Source: an uncultured Litorivicinus sp.
Lineage (GTDB): Bacteria; Pseudomonadota; Gammaproteobacteria; Pseudomonadales; Litorivicinaceae
Direction of reading: 5' to 3'
DNA: 6,432 nt
Assembly (NCBI GenBank): GCA_938091715.1
Contig: CALKMT010000170.1
Span: 1 to 6,432, forward strand
Positions within the stretch are counted from its first letter, which is position 1. Each line of letters starts with the position of its first letter. A program made the position numbers and the translations under genes. The notes under the pieces are model-generated. The model searched no databases. It saw only the letters and a list, made by a program, of their open reading frames with translations, and was not told where the DNA came from. Of the stretch, positions 4,690 through 6,432 are shown one piece after another.

Positions 4690-6432
4690 TTAGTTGGCGC
4701 TGGCCAGCTTCCCGTTTTTCAAATCCACCCAGTCCAGCAGGATCCGCGCGGTTTCGCTGAGTCCTGCTTCCAGGATTAGCTCTTGACCCTCGCTGCGATC
4801 AAAGGCCTCGACCGGATCTAGCCCTTTGGCCGATCGGCGTTGGTTTTCGACTGCCAATAAGGCCTGGCGTTGGGATTCTTGGTGGGCCTTGCGTTCGTCG
4901 ATCGCCAAGCGCAACGAGGTGTCGTTGCCCTGCTCGTTCAGGGTGCGGAAGTACTCACGCCACCAGACAAAATCCGGATCCGTTTCGGTGCGTGACAGGT
5001 GTCGGGCATCCAGCGGCTCGACCACTCCGGCTAGGTTGCCATACACGCGATAGGGCGCGGGGCTGATCTCGTCATAGGGCATGGCTCGGTCGAGCACACT
5101 CTCGCCAACAATTTCCGGGTCCTGGCTCCAGGGCAGAGCAATGTCAGGCTCGACGCCGCGATTTTGCGTGCTGTCGCCGTTGATCCGATAGAACTTGGCC
5201 TGAGTCAGTTTGATTTGCCCAGCCCCCAGCGGCAGCACCGCCTGAACCGTGCCCTTGCCAAAAGTTTGGTTGCCTACGATCAATCCACGCTCATAGTCCT
5301 GAATAGCGCCGGCCAAGATCTCCGAGGCCGATGCGCTGCCACGATCCACCAACACCACCAAGGGGCCACTCCATTGAACCCGCGGGTCTTGATCGGCCAA
5401 TACCTGCTGCCTGCGCCCGGTGCCGCGGATTTGTACCACTGGGCCGGTCGGGATGAACAAGCCGGTCAGGCTGTTAGCCTCTTGCAAGGCGCCGCCGCCG
5501 TTGCCACGCAGATCCAAGATCAGACCCTCGACCGACTCGGCCTTTAACGACTCGATTAGCCGTGAAACGTCTCGGGTTGTGGAGCGGTAGTCCTTTTCGC
5601 CGCGCTGTCGAGCGGCAAAGTCGGTGTAAAACGTCGGCACGTTAATGACGCCGACCTTGCGTCCGTCAATGCTCAGGACTTCGCTTTGGGCGCTCTGGTC
5701 TTCCAGTTGCACGGTGTCGCGGATGATGGTGATGACCTTGCTGGCACTGCCGACGGCGGCTCCTGCGGGCAAGACGTCCAGGCGTACTTGGCTGCCCTGG
5801 GGGCCGCGAATCAACTGGACCACTTCGTCCAACCGCCAGCCAATCACGTCGACCATCTCGTCGCTACCTTGGCCGACGCCCAGAATGCGGTCCGCCGCTT
5901 TTAGCTCGCCAGCCCGTTCTGCAGGCCCACCGGGGATTAGGTTCACAACCTTGGTCAACTCGTCCTCGGTTTGCAGCACAGCGCCGATGCCCTGCAGTTG
6001 CAGGCTCATGTTGATGTCAAAGTTTTCCGCCTGACGCGGGCTGAAGTACACCGTATGTGGATCAAAGGTCAGGGTGTAGGCATTCAGGAACGCGCTAACC
6101 ACGTCCAGCGGACGGGTTTGCTCCAGTCGTTTAATCTGCGCTTCAAATCGTCGGGTCAAGCGATCGGCTGCATCACTGACGCTTTGCTCGGCAATCACCA
6201 AATTGACCAGTTGATTGCGAACCTGATCACGCCACAAATCCTGCAGGGCTGACTCGTTGGCGGCATAACCGCGCTTTTCCGGGTCTGCTTCCAATCGTCC
6301 TGGCGCGTTTAAGTCGATCAGGTCGGCCTCGACCAACTGGTTCAGATAAAACTCCAGGCGTGCACTGGCCCGTTCTAGGTAGCGGTTATAGATTGCAAAT
6401 GCGGCGGTCTGACGGCCTGACTGCAGTTGATC
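4690..6432 (-). CDS. prc: C-terminal processing peptidase Prc/Tsp (S41), N-terminus cut by window edge
   Basis: This is a periplasmic tail-specific serine protease that degrades or trims proteins with exposed nonpolar C-termini; in E. coli Prc works with the lipoprotein NlpI on the murein hydrolase MepS. The window holds 580 residues; E. coli Prc has 682, so about 100 N-terminal residues including the signal peptide are missing. An N-terminal helical domain precedes DPHTVYFSPR (about 124-133 of the fragment), then a PDZ domain (about 146-239, with GGPAERAGELKAADRILGVG), then the S41 core. The catalytic residues are Ser368 in GSASASE (codon 5331-5329), Asp379 (5298-5296) and Lys393 in FGKGTVQ (5256-5254); the Ser-Lys gap of 25 matches E. 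coli Prc. A DUF3340-like C-terminal domain (about 455-575) places it in the Prc rather than the short CtpA group. The loop after FGKGTVQ is shorter than in E. coli. The catalytic residues are intact. Confidence 0.96.
   Translation of the reverse strand, partial: DQLQSGRQTAAFAIYNRYLERASARLEFYLNQLVEADLIDLNAPGRLEADPEKRGYAANESALQDLWRDQVRNQLVNLVIAEQSVSDAADRLTRRFEAQIKRLEQTRPLDVVSAFLNAYTLTFDPHTVYFSPRQAENFDINMSLQLQGIGAVLQTEDELTKVVNLIPGGPAERAGELKAADRILGVGQGSDEMVDVIGWRLDEVVQLIRGPQGSQVRLDVLPAGAAVGSASKVITIIRDTVQLEDQSAQSEVLSIDGRKVGVINVPTFYTDFAARQRGEKDYRSTTRDVSRLIESLKAESVEGLILDLRGNGGGALQEANSLTGLFIPTGPVVQIRGTGRRQQVLADQDPRVQWSGPLVVLVDRGSASASEILAGAIQDYERGLIVGNQTFGKGTVQAVLPLGAGQIKLTQAKFYRINGDSTQNRGVEPDIALPWSQDPEIVGESVLDRAMPYDEISPAPYRVYGNLAGVVEPLDARHLSRTETDPDFVWWREYFRTLNEQGNDTSLRLAIDERKAHQESQRQALLAVENQRRSAKGLDPVEAFDRSEGQELILEAGLSETARILLDWVDLKNGKLASAN
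4692..4719 (+). terminator. Possible intrinsic terminator of the DUF1820 gene, inside prc
   Basis: Three bases after the DUF1820 stop, AGTTGGC (4692-4698) can pair with GCCAGCT (4703-4709) through seven pairs, one of them T-G, around the loop GCTG. TCCCG and then five T (4715-4719) follow. On the plus-strand RNA this resembles a rho-independent terminator, with the U run set five bases off the stem. The minus-strand RNA lacks a T tract after the hairpin, so it would not stop prc. All of it is prc coding sequence, so the pairing could be chance. Confidence 0.35.

Noticed and set aside
5164..6252. Several plus-strand open frames (up to 129 residues) antisense to prc.
   Set aside because: All are shadows of the intact protease frame, which carries PDZ and S41 catalytic motifs.
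1..6432. Search for CRISPR arrays, insertion sequences, tRNA genes, toxin-antitoxin or phage genes.
   Set aside because: Nearly all of the window is covered by conserved housekeeping genes; no regular repeats, terminal inverted repeats, tRNA-like folds or transposase motifs were seen.

Overview
The window reads as a conserved chromosomal segment of a GC-rich gammaproteobacterium. The evidence is the gene order miaB - phoH/ybeZ - ybeY - corC/ybeX - lnt on one strand, which is the classic gammaproteobacterial cluster (E. coli has the same order). The proteins align closely with E. coli and Pseudomonas homologues. A DUF1820-type protein, which I know from Pseudomonas-like lineages and not from E. 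coli, points towards a Pseudomonadales/Oceanospirillales-type organism, but the genus cannot be named from sequence alone. There are no signs of mobile elements, CRISPR arrays, tRNA or rRNA genes.

Layout. Bases 1-4254 hold five genes on the minus strand, transcribed from right to left: miaB (4254-2914), a 72-nt gap, then four overlapping genes, phoH (2841-1864), ybeY (1874-1419), corC (1426-590) and lnt (609 to beyond the left edge). The overlaps are 11, 8 and 20 nt, so translation is probably coupled. Bases 4255-4358 are the only real intergenic region, a divergent control region between miaB (minus) and a small DUF1820 gene (plus, 4359-4688). The DUF1820 gene converges on a prc/tsp-type periplasmic protease gene (minus, 4690 to beyond the right edge) with one base between the two stop codons. 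A terminator-like hairpin for the plus-strand transcript lies inside the 3' end of the protease gene.

Function. The cluster is about RNA and ribosome upkeep (MiaB tRNA methylthiolation, YbeY endoribonuclease, PhoH/YbeZ ATPase, CorC/YbeX), followed by lipoprotein N-acylation (Lnt). Prc trims or degrades periplasmic proteins, including lipoprotein-associated substrates in E. coli, so envelope genes flank both ends. DUF1820 has no known function.

Start choices. Several longer reading frames begin at upstream TTG codons. I chose ATG 4254 for miaB, ATG 1874 for ybeY and ATG 4359 for DUF1820. For phoH (TTG 2841) and lnt (TTG 609) I see no ATG that fits the family, so TTG is the likely start. I found no convincing undescribed system. 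The most open items are the DUF1820 gene, its 5' region and its convergent junction with prc.
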